This document shows, in pieces, positions 14,855-22,201 of a DNA stretch of 23,159 nucleotides (positions are counted from its first letter, which is position 1; each line of letters begins with the position of its first letter). This DNA is from Actinomycetes bacterium. Its GTDB lineage: Bacteria; Actinomycetota; CALGFH01. A program made the translations under genes and the position numbers. The stretch lies in NCBI GenBank assembly GCA_030146615.1, contig JASLBL010000132.1, forward strand, positions 1 to 23,159, read 5' to 3'. Under the pieces are notes generated by a model, which searched no databases, had not been told where the DNA came from, and worked only from the letters and a program-made list of their open reading frames with translations.

Positions 14855-14878
14855 GGTGGGCGCAGCCTTACAGGTTTC
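14855..14878 (-). promoter_or_regulatory. Candidate ECF-sigma promoter motif, copy before the sigma gene
   Basis: On the minus strand GAAACCTGTAAGG (14878-14866), four bases, then GCCCACC (14861-14855). It lies 62 bp upstream of the sigma ATG at 14803, nearly the same distance as the copy before the surface-protein operon. This fits autoregulation by the sigma factor it precedes. Confidence 0.6.
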
Positions 14879-14921
14879 GCCCGTACCCTTTGCGGAAGTA
14901 TCGCCCTCACGACCGGGAAAG

Positions 14922-15434
14922 GTGGACGGCATCGACCCTGGCGACGAGCTGCTGGACGTGGTCGACGAGCAGGACCGGGTGGTCGGCCAGGCCACCAGGC
15001 GGGAGGTCCGGGCCGGCAAGCTGCTGCACCGGTTCTCGTCGGTGCTCTGCCGGGACCCCGCCGGGCGGCTGTATGTGCACCGGCGCGCCGACGACAAGGA
15101 CGTCTACCCGGGGATGTACGACACCGCCGCCGGCGGGGTCCTGGCCGCCGGCGAGACCTACCTGGAGGCGGCCCGGCGCGAGCTGGCCGAGGAGCTGGGC
15201 ATTGTCGGGCCGGAGCCGCGGTTCCTGTTCCGGCACCGCTACCGCGGCCAGGAGAACCCCAGCTGGAGCGCCCTGTTCGAGGTCACGTGGGACGGGCCGG
15301 TCCGGCCCCAGGCCAGCGAGATCGCCTGGGGCGCCTTCCTGACCATGGACGACTTGGCCGCCCGCCTTGAGGAGTGGCCGTTCTGCCCCGACGGGCTGGA
15401 GATCTTCCGCCGCTGGCAGGCCGGCGACTACTAG
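14922..15434 (+). CDS. Nudix hydrolase, YfcD/IPP-isomerase-like subgroup
   Basis: Nudix enzymes hydrolyse nucleoside diphosphates linked to another group, using Mg2+. The 170-aa protein opens with GDELLDVVDEQDRVVGQATRREVR and LLHRFSSVL, features of the YfcD-like subgroup. It has a perfect Nudix box GGVLAAGETYLEAARRELAEELG (residues 71-93). PGMYDTAAGG precedes the box, and WPFCPDGLEIFRRW ends the protein. The substrate is not predictable. The GTG at 14922 is chosen because the family's conserved start begins there; an ATG at 14844 would add 26 residues that look non-homologous and overlap the sigma promoter motif. GGGAAAG lies only 1-2 nt before the GTG, so the start is not certain. The stop TAG shares the tetramer CTAG (15431-15434) with the stop of the convergent thrC. 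Confidence 0.92.
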   Translation: MDGIDPGDELLDVVDEQDRVVGQATRREVRAGKLLHRFSSVLCRDPAGRLYVHRRADDKDVYPGMYDTAAGGVLAAGETYLEAARRELAEELGIVGPEPRFLFRHRYRGQENPSWSALFEVTWDGPVRPQASEIAWGAFLTMDDLAARLEEWPFCPDGLEIFRRWQAGDY

Positions 15435-16693
15435 GCGGTCACGGCCAGGTCGGGGCGGAGGGAGGTCAGGGCCTCGGAGAGGGCGTCGATGTTGGGGCGG
15501 ACGGTCACGGTGGCCCCGGCGCGGCCGTCGAGGACCTCGCGGGTCTTGAGGCCGTGGCCGGTGATCAGGGCGACCACCCGCTCGCCGGGCCGGAACTCGC
15601 CCCTGGCCGCCAGGCGGCCGACGGTGGCCACGGTCACACCGGCGGCCGTCTCGCCGAACACGCCGGTGGTGCGGGCCAGCAGCTCGATCGCCTCCACGAC
15701 CTCGGTGTCGTCGACCGCCTCGACCCGGCCGCCGGTGCCGCGGACCGTGGCCAGGGCCTCGGCCCCGTCAGCCGGGTCGCCGATGGCCAGCGACTTGACG
15801 ATCCCGCTGGGCCGTACCGGGGTGACCTCGTCGGCCCCGGCGGCGAAGGCGGCCGCCACCGGGCTGCAGCCGGTCGACTGGGCGCCGTGGACCCTGGCCG
15901 GCGTGCGCTCGACCAGACCGTGGTCGGCCAGGGCCCCGAAGCCCTGGTGGACCTTGGTCAGCAGGGCGCCGGAGGCGATCGGGACGACCACGTGCTCGGG
16001 CAGCGACCAGCCGAGCTGCTCGGCCACCTCGAGGCCGACGGTCTTGGAGCCCTCGGCGTACCAGGGGCGCAGGTTGACGTTGACGAACCCCCAGCCGAAG
16101 GCCTCCACGGCCTGCATGGACAGCCGGTTGGCCTGGTCGTAGGAGCCCTCGACGGCGACAACGGTGGCCCCGAAGGCGGCCGCGGAGGCGACCTTGCCGG
16201 CCTCCAGGTCGGCCGGGATCACGACCACGCACTCCAGGCCCTGGGCGGCGGCCGCGGCCGCGGTGGCCCCGGCCAGGTTGCCGGTCGAGGCGCAGGCCAC
16301 CGTGGACAGGCCGAACGCCCGGGCCCTGGCCACGGCCACGGCAACCACCCGGTCCTTGAAGGAGTTGGTGGGGTTGCGGGTGTCGTCCTTGAGGAACAGC
16401 GGGCCGGGCACGCCCAGGGCCTCGGCCAGCCGTGGCGCCGGCACCAGCGGGGTCAGGCCGGGGGCGAGGTCGCCGGGGCCGGGGCTGGCCGGCAGCAGCG
16501 GCGCGTACCGCCAGATCGAGCGCGGCCCGGCCTCGATGGCGTCGCGGCTCAGGCGCTTGGCGACCTCGTCGGTGTCGTACTCGGGGTCGAGCGGGCCCAG
16601 GCAGCGCGAGCAGGCGTACTCGAGGGCGGCCGGGTAGGCGCTCTGGCAACCGCGACAGCGCAGGATGACGTGGTCGAGGGTCTGGTCGGTCAT
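15431..16693 (-). CDS. thrC: Threonine synthase
   Basis: This PLP enzyme converts O-phosphohomoserine to threonine, the last step of the pathway. The 420-aa protein has an N-terminal zinc-ribbon-like segment (Cys13-x2-Cys16 and Cys28-x2-Cys31), the linker SIWRYAPLLP, then the fold-type II PLP core. Its PLP-binding Lys113 is in PTNSFKDRVV, with the phosphate-binding ASTGNLAGA and the later GGRVEAVDDTEVVEA. The length and zinc-ribbon start match the archaeal/actinobacterial class rather than the longer E. coli class. The ATG at 16693 has GGAGGT 8 nt upstream. A SAM-I riboswitch lies in its leader, which ties threonine synthesis to SAM level; homoserine is the shared precursor of threonine and methionine. 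The gene faces the Nudix gene and shares its stop tetramer CTAG. Confidence 0.95.
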   Translation of the reverse strand: MTDQTLDHVILRCRGCQSAYPAALEYACSRCLGPLDPEYDTDEVAKRLSRDAIEAGPRSIWRYAPLLPASPGPGDLAPGLTPLVPAPRLAEALGVPGPLFLKDDTRNPTNSFKDRVVAVAVARARAFGLSTVACASTGNLAGATAAAAAAQGLECVVVIPADLEAGKVASAAAFGATVVAVEGSYDQANRLSMQAVEAFGWGFVNVNLRPWYAEGSKTVGLEVAEQLGWSLPEHVVVPIASGALLTKVHQGFGALADHGLVERTPARVHGAQSTGCSPVAAAFAAGADEVTPVRPSGIVKSLAIGDPADGAEALATVRGTGGRVEAVDDTEVVEAIELLARTTGVFGETAAGVTVATVGRLAARGEFRPGERVVALITGHGLKTREVLDGRAGATVTVRPNIDALSEALTSLRPDLAVTA

Positions 16694-16695
16694 GG

Positions 16696-16750
16696 CGGTC
16701 GACCTCCGGGGCTCGGCGTGGGGCGACGTCGCGCCGCGGTCGGTCAACCG
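16696..16750 (-). promoter_or_regulatory. Expression platform: possible SD-sequestering helix of thrC
   Basis: In the RNA, CGGUUGACC (plus 16750-16742) can pair over nine positions, with one G-U, with GGUCGACCG (16704-16696). The second strand includes the GGU of the thrC Shine-Dalgarno and ends 2 nt before the ATG. An alternative small hairpin GCGGU/ACCGC would open it. This suggests translational control by the adjacent SAM aptamer, with the switching direction inferred. Confidence 0.5.
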
Positions 16751-16755
16751 CTCGG

Positions 16756-16860
16756 CGCATCTTCCCTCGCCACGATGGCGAGGCCGGAAGTGGCACCTTC
16801 CTCGTCCGGAGGAGGTTGCCGGGGCTTCGTCGGGCCGGTCCCTCCGCCCCTCTGGATGCG
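16756..16860 (-). ncRNA. SAM-I riboswitch (S-box) in the thrC leader
   Basis: Read on the minus strand, the leader has the S-box core: CAGAGGGGCGGAGGGAC, GGCCCGACGAAGCC, CGGCAACC, then GGUGCCACUUCC and GGGAAGAUGCG. P1 is CGCAUC (16860-16855) paired with GAUGCG (16761-16756). The P4 hairpin is CCUCGCCA/UGGCGAGG with a UCG loop. All conserved blocks appear in the right order and spacing for a SAM-I aptamer of about 105 nt. It ends 62 nt before the thrC ATG. Confidence 0.93.
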
Positions 16861-16964
16861 TCGCCTGATGTATGGAGTTGTGGATTGCCAGCTTGCCCTG
16901 GCACGCTGCTTGGCTGCAACACCGGGGGGGCAAGATCCCCTGGGGGGCCGGGACGGGAGAACCG

Positions 16965-17960
16965 ATGACCGACATCGACACCTGGGAGTGGTTCGGCAAC
17001 CGGACCTTCCACCACAGCCAGTTCGAGCCGCCGGCCAAGCTGCGTGCGGCCAAGGAGCGGCTCGGGCTGACCGTCTCGGTCTGCCTGCCGACCCGCGACG
17101 AGGCCGCGACCGTCGGCGGCATCGTCAAGCACCTGCGCCGCAACCTGGTCGAGCGGGCTCGGCTGGTCGACGAGATCGTCGTCATGGACGCCGGCTCGTC
17201 CGACGACACCGCGGCCACCGCCGAGGCCGAGGGGGCGCTGGTGTTCTACGAGCACGACCTCCTGGCCGGCGAGGGCCCGGGGTCGGGCAAGGGCGAGGCC
17301 CTCTGGAAGAGCCTGCACGTCTGCAAGGGCGACCTCATCTGCTTCATCGACGCCGACATCCGCAACTTCCACGGCCGCTTCGTCTACGGGCTGCTCGGCC
17401 CGCTGCTCGAGGACCCCGAGATCCAGTACGTGAAGGCGTTCTACGAGCGGCCGATCCGTGAGCGCAACGCCCTGCGGGCGACCGGCGGCGGCCGGGTCAC
17501 CGAGCTGCTGGCCCGCCCGCTCATCAACCTGCTCTGGCCGGAGCTGGCCGGGATCGTCCAGCCTCTCTCGGGTGAGTACGCCGGGCGCCGCCAGACCCTG
17601 GAGCAGGTGCCGTTCTTCTCCGGCTACGGGGTCGAGCTGGGCCTGCTGGTCGACATCGCGGCCCGCTTCGGGGTCGACGCCATCGCCCAGGTCGACCTGG
17701 ACCGGCGCGTCCACCGCAACCAGGACATGCAGGCGCTCGGCCGGATGAGCTTCGGGATCCTCCAGGCCGCGTTCCTGCGGCTGGCCGAGGAGGGCCGCTC
17801 GGCGCCGGGCAACTTCGCCACCACCCTGGTGCAGTTCTCCAACGAGCTGTTCGAGTACCGGCCCGAGCCGCGCGAGATCGTCACCTCCCGCCGCCCGCCG
17901 ATCGTGACCGTCGACGACTACCGGCGGCGGCGGGCCGACCCCGTCGCCGCGTCCGAGTAG
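16965..17960 (+). CDS. gpgS: Glucosyl-3-phosphoglycerate synthase
   Basis: GpgS (family GT81) transfers glucose from an NDP-glucose to 3-phosphoglycerate. This is the first step to glucosylglycerate, a compatible solute and, in mycobacteria, the primer of methylglucose lipopolysaccharide. The 331-aa protein has a GT-A fold with SVCLPTRDEAATVGGIV, DEIVVMDAGSSDDTA, GPGSGKGEALWKSL and the metal-binding DAD (129-131) in CFIDADIRNFHGRFV. QPLSGEYAGRR and FFSGYGVELGLLVD are typical of GpgS. The ATG at 16965 has GGGAGA about 5 nt upstream; a GTG-type start at 16872 is possible in frame but adds unconserved residues. The phosphatase gene starts 1 bp after the stop, so they form an operon. The 270-bp gap to thrC holds the thrC riboswitch and promoters for both directions. 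Confidence 0.96.
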   Translation: MTDIDTWEWFGNRTFHHSQFEPPAKLRAAKERLGLTVSVCLPTRDEAATVGGIVKHLRRNLVERARLVDEIVVMDAGSSDDTAATAEAEGALVFYEHDLLAGEGPGSGKGEALWKSLHVCKGDLICFIDADIRNFHGRFVYGLLGPLLEDPEIQYVKAFYERPIRERNALRATGGGRVTELLARPLINLLWPELAGIVQPLSGEYAGRRQTLEQVPFFSGYGVELGLLVDIAARFGVDAIAQVDLDRRVHRNQDMQALGRMSFGILQAAFLRLAEEGRSAPGNFATTLVQFSNELFEYRPEPREIVTSRRPPIVTVDDYRRRRADPVAASE

Positions 17961-17961
17961 C

Positions 17962-18819
17962 GTGCCCGGCCTGGCCCTGGCCGACGCCGGGCCGGTCATG
18001 GAACGGCTCGCCCCGGCGCTGCTGCTCTCCGACGTCGACGGCACCCTGGTCGGCCGCGACGGGTCGCTGCTGGCCGACCTGGACGGCAAGCCGACCCTGG
18101 CCACCGCCGAGGCCCTGGTCGCCGCCCACCAGGCCGGGCTGGAGGTGGTGCTGGTGTCGGGGCGCACGGCCGAGCAGCTCCGGGAGACGGGCCGCCTGAT
18201 CGGGACCCGCGACGCCATCGCCGAGCTGGGCACGGTGCTGGTCCGCGGCCGGGAGGTCGAGGTCGTCTGGGGCGAGGCCCCGCGGGACCTCGGGGCCAGT
18301 CCGGCCGAGGCCCTGGAGCGGTCGGGCGCCCTGGCCCTCGTCCTGGAGGCGTTCGCGGGTCGCCTCGAGCCGCACACCCCCTGGCACCTGGGCCGGCGGG
18401 GCACCTTCCTGCTCCGCGGGCAGGCCGACGTGGCCGAGGCCGACGCCCTGCTGGCCGGCCACGGGCTGGGCTGGGCCCGGCTGCTCGACAACGGCCGCCT
18501 GCGCGGCGCCTACCCCCACCTCGGCCCGGGCCCGGCCCACGCCTACCACCTGCTCCCGGCGGGGGTGGACAAGGCCGGCACCGCCGCCGCCTACCTGGCC
18601 GGCCGCGGCCTCGACCCGGCGCAGGCCGCGGCCATCGGCGACAGCCCGGCCGACCTCCAGCTCGCCGGCGTGGTCGGGGCCATGTTCCTGGTCGCCAACG
18701 GCGCCTGGGCGGCCGACCTGGGCGACCCCGCCACCCCGGTGATCGTCACCCCCTCGCCCGCCGGCCAGGGCTGGGCCGAGGCCGTCACCGCCCTGTTGGA
18801 GCGGATGCCGGGCCGCTAG
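17962..18819 (+). CDS. HAD-type glucosyl(mannosyl)-3-phosphoglycerate phosphatase
   Basis: The 285-aa protein is a Cof-like HAD (subclass IIB) phosphatase related to mannosyl-3-phosphoglycerate phosphatase. Motif I is SDVDGTLV (Asp24 nucleophile, Asp26), motif II VSGRT, motif III Lys in GVDKAGT and motif IV GDSPADLQ. Following gpgS by one base, it most likely removes the phosphate of glucosyl-3-phosphoglycerate to release glucosylglycerate. The GTG at 17962 fits coupling to gpgS; the ATG at 17998 starts just before motif I and is equally possible on homology. Mycobacterial GpgP belongs to the phosphoglycerate-mutase fold, so this lineage uses a different enzyme for the step. The stop TAG shares CTAG (18816-18819) with the stop of the convergent membrane-protein gene. 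Confidence 0.9.
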   Translation: MPGLALADAGPVMERLAPALLLSDVDGTLVGRDGSLLADLDGKPTLATAEALVAAHQAGLEVVLVSGRTAEQLRETGRLIGTRDAIAELGTVLVRGREVEVVWGEAPRDLGASPAEALERSGALALVLEAFAGRLEPHTPWHLGRRGTFLLRGQADVAEADALLAGHGLGWARLLDNGRLRGAYPHLGPGPAHAYHLLPAGVDKAGTAAAYLAGRGLDPAQAAAIGDSPADLQLAGVVGAMFLVANGAWAADLGDPATPVIVTPSPAGQGWAEAVTALLERMPGR

Positions 18820-19970
18820 GCGCCGACGTTGCCCTGGGTGAGCTCGTCGCCGTAGTCCACGTACTTGGACCAGATGAACAGGAAGACGATCTTGGCCACG
18901 GCGACCACGGGGACGATCACCAGCATGCCGAACAGGCCGGCGAAGCTGGCCCCCACGAGCAGGGCGAGCATGACCACCACGGGGTGGAGCTGGACGGTGC
19001 GGCCCATCACGTTGGGCGAGATCAGGTGGTTGTCGATCTGCTGGACGGCCAGCAGGACCAGGGCGGCCCAGAGCGCCGTGAGGGGCTCGCCGGAGATGAG
19101 GGCGATGATCACGGCCAGGCCGCCGCCGATGAACGGGCCGACCAGCGGGACCAGGTTGAAGATGCCGGCGACCATCCCGACCAGGAGCCAGAACGGCAGC
19201 CCGATGGCCCACAGGCCGATCGAGGAGGCCACCCCGACGAACAGGGCGACCAGGAGCTGGCCGCGGAAGAAGCCGCCCACCGCCTGGCCGATCCGGTCCA
19301 TCAGGCCGCGGATCTCCTCGCGGCGGTCCGGCGGGATCAGGGCCATCGCCCCCCGGCGCAGCCGCGGCAGGTCGACCAGGAGGTAGAAGGCCATCACCGG
19401 GCCGAGGATGATGATGATCAGGGCGCTGATCACCGAGTTGGTGACCGACCGGAGCCCGGTCAGGTACCCGGTGACGGCCTGGCGGTTCTCGCCGGCCGAG
19501 AGCCACTGCTCGACCTGCTCGGCGTCCAGCCGGAAGTTGGGCTCCTGGCCGAAGCGGGCGGCGACGTCGCGGATCAGGGCCTGGCCGTCGGCCAGGTAGT
19601 CGGGGAAGTGATCGATCACCGAGGTGATCTGCCTGGTCACGAGCGGGACGAGCAGCGAGACGACCAGGGCCACGATGCACAGGAACAGCAGGTAGACGAT
19701 GCCGGCCCCGGCCACCCTTGGCAACCCGCGGCGCTCCAGGGCCGAGACGAGCGGGTTGAGCAGGTAGACGACGGCCACCGCGATCAGCAGGGGCGGGATG
19801 ACCGGCTTGACGTACAGCATCAGCCGCACCATCAGGTAGCCGAGGATGATGATCCCGATGCCGCACCAGGCCACGATGCCGATGCGTACGACCCGCTCGT
19901 ACGGGGACGGACGGCGCGGCGGCGGCTCGAGCAGGGGCGCCCGCCGCGCCTCCTCGCCCGTCTGGGTCAT
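18816..19970 (-). CDS. AI-2E/PerM family membrane transporter
   Basis: The 384-aa membrane protein has the AI-2E (PerM/TqsA/YdiK) layout. Two or three N-terminal helices (about 29-72, including VKPVIPPLLIAVAVVYLLNPLVSALERRG) come first, then VYLLFLCIVALVVSLLVPLVTRQ and a polar region (about 113-165). A C-terminal helix bundle carries FFRGQLLVALFVGVASSIG, FNLVPLVGPFIGGGLAVIIAL and the signature VQQIDNHLISPNVMGRTVQLHP. Members export signalling molecules or exchange Na+/H+; the substrate here is unknown. The ATG at 19970 begins the conserved part and has only a weak GGCGAGG upstream. The gene lies between gpgP and the GT20 synthase but on the opposite strand, so a role with those solutes is only a possibility. 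Confidence 0.92.
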   Translation of the reverse strand: MTQTGEEARRAPLLEPPPRRPSPYERVVRIGIVAWCGIGIIILGYLMVRLMLYVKPVIPPLLIAVAVVYLLNPLVSALERRGLPRVAGAGIVYLLFLCIVALVVSLLVPLVTRQITSVIDHFPDYLADGQALIRDVAARFGQEPNFRLDAEQVEQWLSAGENRQAVTGYLTGLRSVTNSVISALIIIILGPVMAFYLLVDLPRLRRGAMALIPPDRREEIRGLMDRIGQAVGGFFRGQLLVALFVGVASSIGLWAIGLPFWLLVGMVAGIFNLVPLVGPFIGGGLAVIIALISGEPLTALWAALVLLAVQQIDNHLISPNVMGRTVQLHPVVVMLALLVGASFAGLFGMLVIVPVVAVAKIVFLFIWSKYVDYGDELTQGNVGA

Positions 19971-20072
19971 GCCTCGCCGCCTTCGGATCCGGTCGACCGT
20001 CGCGTTCAGGAATGCCAGGATGCAACTAGAGCATACGGGTTCCTCGCGACGCCGAAGGGCGGTTTTGCCACG

Positions 20073-21521
20073 ATGGCCGAGTTGGTGGTGGCCTCCAATC
20101 GCGGTCCGGTCCAGTTCGAGGTGGACGACGACGGCAACCTCTCCTCGGGCCGCGGCGCCGGCGGCATGGTGACCGCTCTCGGGCCGGCCCTGGCCGGACA
20201 GGCCGGCACCTGGGTGGCGGCGGCGATCACCGAGGGGGACCGGGTGGCGGCCCGGCGAGTCGCCCGCTCGGGGCGGCTGCGCACCGTCGAGCTGGCCCAG
20301 GGGCCGCTGCGCCTGCGCAGCCTGGCCTTCGACCCCCGGGAGTACCAGAGCTACTACAACCGGGTGGCCAACCGGACCATCTGGTTCCTGCACCACTACC
20401 TGTTCGACGTGCCCCGCCACCCCCAATTCGACCGGGGCTTCCGGGTCGCCTGGCAGCACTACGAGAGCGTCAACCAGGCCTTCGCCGACGCCTGCGACGA
20501 CGAGGCCGACCAGGGGGGCGAGGTGTTTGTCCAGGACTACCACCTGGCCCTGGTCCCGGCGATGCTGCGCCGGCGCCGGCCCGACCTGCGCGTCGCCCAC
20601 TTCAGTCACTGCCCCTGGGCCGACCCCGGCTACTTCCTGATGCTGCCGGGCCGGGTCGCGAGCGCGATCCTTGAGGGGATGCTCGGAGCCGACCTGCTCG
20701 GGTTCCTGGTCCCCCGCTGGGCCCGCAACTTCCTCCACTGCTGCCTGGAGGCCGGCTTCGACGTCGACTTCGAGCGCCACACCGTTCGGGCCGGCGACGG
20801 GCGGACGGTGCAGGTCCGCACCTATCCCCTCGGGGTGGACGGCGACGCCCTCAGGGAGCGGGCCGCCCAGCCCGACGCCCGCGCCCAGGACCGGGTGGTG
20901 GCCGAGCTGGCCAGAGGGCGCCGCCTGATCGTGCGGGTCGACCGCCTGGAGCTGTCCAAGAACATCCTGCGCGGCCTGGAGAGCTACGGCATGTTCCTGG
21001 AGCGCAACCCGAGGGCCAGGGGGCGGGTGGTCCACTACGCTCTCACCTATCCCTCCCGGCGCGACCTGCCCGAGTACCAGGCGTACACGGCCGAGGTGAA
21101 GCACATGGCCGAGTCGATCAACGAGCGCTTCCGGACCCGGACCTGGGAACCGGTGCTCCTGGAGCTGCGGGACAACTACCCGCGGGCCCTGGCCGCCATG
21201 GCCGCCGCCGACGTGATGATCGTCAACCCGGTCTGGGACGGCATGAACCTGGTCGCCAAGGAGGGCCCGGCGATCAGCCGGCGCGACCTGGTGCTGGTCC
21301 TGTCCCGCAACGCCGGCGCGGCCGACGACCTCGGCCCCGGCGCCCTGCTGGTCAACCCCTTCGACACCGCCGAGCTGGCCGAGACCATCGCCACCGCCCT
21401 CGACCTGCCGCCCGACGAGCGGGCCAAGCGCGCCGCCCTCCTCCGCGAGGGCGCCACCGCCCTCCCGCCCCAGGACTGGTTTGGTGCGCAGCGGGACGAC
21501 CTTGCCGCCCTCCGGCGCTGA
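20073..21521 (+). CDS. otsA: Trehalose-6-phosphate synthase-like GT20 glycosyltransferase
   Basis: GT20 enzymes join UDP- or other NDP-glucose to a phosphorylated acceptor, normally glucose 6-phosphate. The 482-aa protein keeps the OtsA catalytic residues at matching spacing: Asp155 and His179 (24 apart, as D130/H154 in E. coli), Arg291 and Lys296 (as R262/K267), and Asp389 and Glu397 in WDGMNLVAKE (as D361/E369). Differences include VQDYHL where most have HDYHL, SHCPWADP where OtsA has HIPFP, and RGAGGMVTAL in the N-terminal glycine loop. The acceptor could therefore differ, for example as in glucosylglycerol-phosphate synthases. The ATG at 20073 starts right at the conserved ELVVASNRG, with AAGGGCGG somewhat distant upstream. 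No otsB phosphatase is in the window. It is divergent from the AI-2E gene. Confidence 0.88.
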   Translation: MAELVVASNRGPVQFEVDDDGNLSSGRGAGGMVTALGPALAGQAGTWVAAAITEGDRVAARRVARSGRLRTVELAQGPLRLRSLAFDPREYQSYYNRVANRTIWFLHHYLFDVPRHPQFDRGFRVAWQHYESVNQAFADACDDEADQGGEVFVQDYHLALVPAMLRRRRPDLRVAHFSHCPWADPGYFLMLPGRVASAILEGMLGADLLGFLVPRWARNFLHCCLEAGFDVDFERHTVRAGDGRTVQVRTYPLGVDGDALRERAAQPDARAQDRVVAELARGRRLIVRVDRLELSKNILRGLESYGMFLERNPRARGRVVHYALTYPSRRDLPEYQAYTAEVKHMAESINERFRTRTWEPVLLELRDNYPRALAAMAAADVMIVNPVWDGMNLVAKEGPAISRRDLVLVLSRNAGAADDLGPGALLVNPFDTAELAETIATALDLPPDERAKRAALLREGATALPPQDWFGAQRDDLAALRR

Positions 21522-21572
21522 CCGGCGGGCCGTGGAGCTGCCCACGGATGTGATGCTGCCGCTGGGTCGTCA

Positions 21573-21589
21573 CCAGCGCCGGGCGCTGG
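21573..21589. terminator. Hairpin between convergent otsA and the LytR_C gene
   Basis: CCAGCGCC (21573-21580) and GGCGCTGG (21582-21589) form a perfect inverted repeat 52 bp after otsA and 58 bp after the convergent gene. A second small stem GGCAC-CGG-GTGCC lies at 21611-21623. Neither has a T-tract. They are the only structures in the 125-bp gap and may serve both strands. Confidence 0.5.
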
Positions 21590-21646
21590 CCCGTCTACAG
21601 GGGGCAGCTCGGCACCGGGTGCCCGGCTACGGGCCCGGGCCCGGGG

Positions 21647-22189
21647 TCAGACGCCCGGGTAGTCCTTGCCGATGACCACGTGGAGGGCGACCCGGCGGGA
21701 GAGGTTGGCCGGGGCCGGCTCGACCACGGCGAAGGCCGGGAACCGGTCCTTGAAGGCCTCGGCGTCGGCCCGGTGGCCGCCGGTGTAGTAGACGCGGGAG
21801 ACCGAGTAGCTGCCGAGGGCGGTCTTGGCCGCGACCACGTCGTAGCCGGCGGTGCGGACCTGGGCGGCGACCCGGCGGGCCAGGCCGGTGACCCAGACGC
21901 CGTTGAGGACCTGGACGCTGACGCCGGCCGCGGGACGCAGGGTCGGCTCGGTGGCCCGCTTGGTGGTCGGCGGGGCGGTACTGGTGGTCGTCGCCCGGGT
22001 GGTGGTCGTGGGCGCGGCGGTGGTGGTGGTCGGCGCGGGCGTGGTGTCCGGCTGCCGGGTGGCCGACCCCGGCGGGGCCGCGGCCGTCCGCCGGCCTCTG
22101 TCGGGCGCTGACATCCGGTCGACGATCGTGAACACGGCCAGGAACGCCACCAGCACGAGTGCGGCCCGCGCCGTGGGACCGGGTTTCAC
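21647..22189 (-). CDS. Membrane-anchored LytR_C domain protein
   Basis: The 180-aa protein has an N-terminal membrane helix (about 8-24), a Thr/Pro-rich linker (about 48-85) and a C-terminal LytR_C domain (about 89-177: VSVQVLNGVWVTGLARRVAAQVRTAGYDVV, then VSRVYYTGGHRADAEAFKDRF). LytR_C domains occur at the end of LytR-CpsA-Psr cell-wall glycopolymer ligases and alone in actinobacterial envelope proteins. This one lacks the ligase domain, so it is probably accessory to cell-wall assembly. The GTG start at 22189 has GGAGGGGG upstream. It follows the DUF3263 gene by 12 bp, so they form an operon. From memory, M. tuberculosis Rv0430-Rv0431 show the same order. Confidence 0.9.
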   Translation of the reverse strand: MKPGPTARAALVLVAFLAVFTIVDRMSAPDRGRRTAAAPPGSATRQPDTTPAPTTTTAAPTTTTRATTTSTAPPTTKRATEPTLRPAAGVSVQVLNGVWVTGLARRVAAQVRTAGYDVVAAKTALGSYSVSRVYYTGGHRADAEAFKDRFPAFAVVEPAPANLSRRVALHVVIGKDYPGV

Positions 22190-22201
22190 GGGAACCCCCT
22201 C

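Noticed and set aside
15768..18491. Long minus-strand open frame opposite gpgS, gpgP and part of thrC
   Set aside because: It is a shadow frame: no family resemblance, skewed composition, and it conflicts with recognised genes on both strands.
18984..20072. In-frame upstream extension of the GT20 synthase by more than 350 codons
   Set aside because: The extension is Gln/Asp/His-rich antisense of the AI-2E gene. The conserved GT20 start is at 20073.
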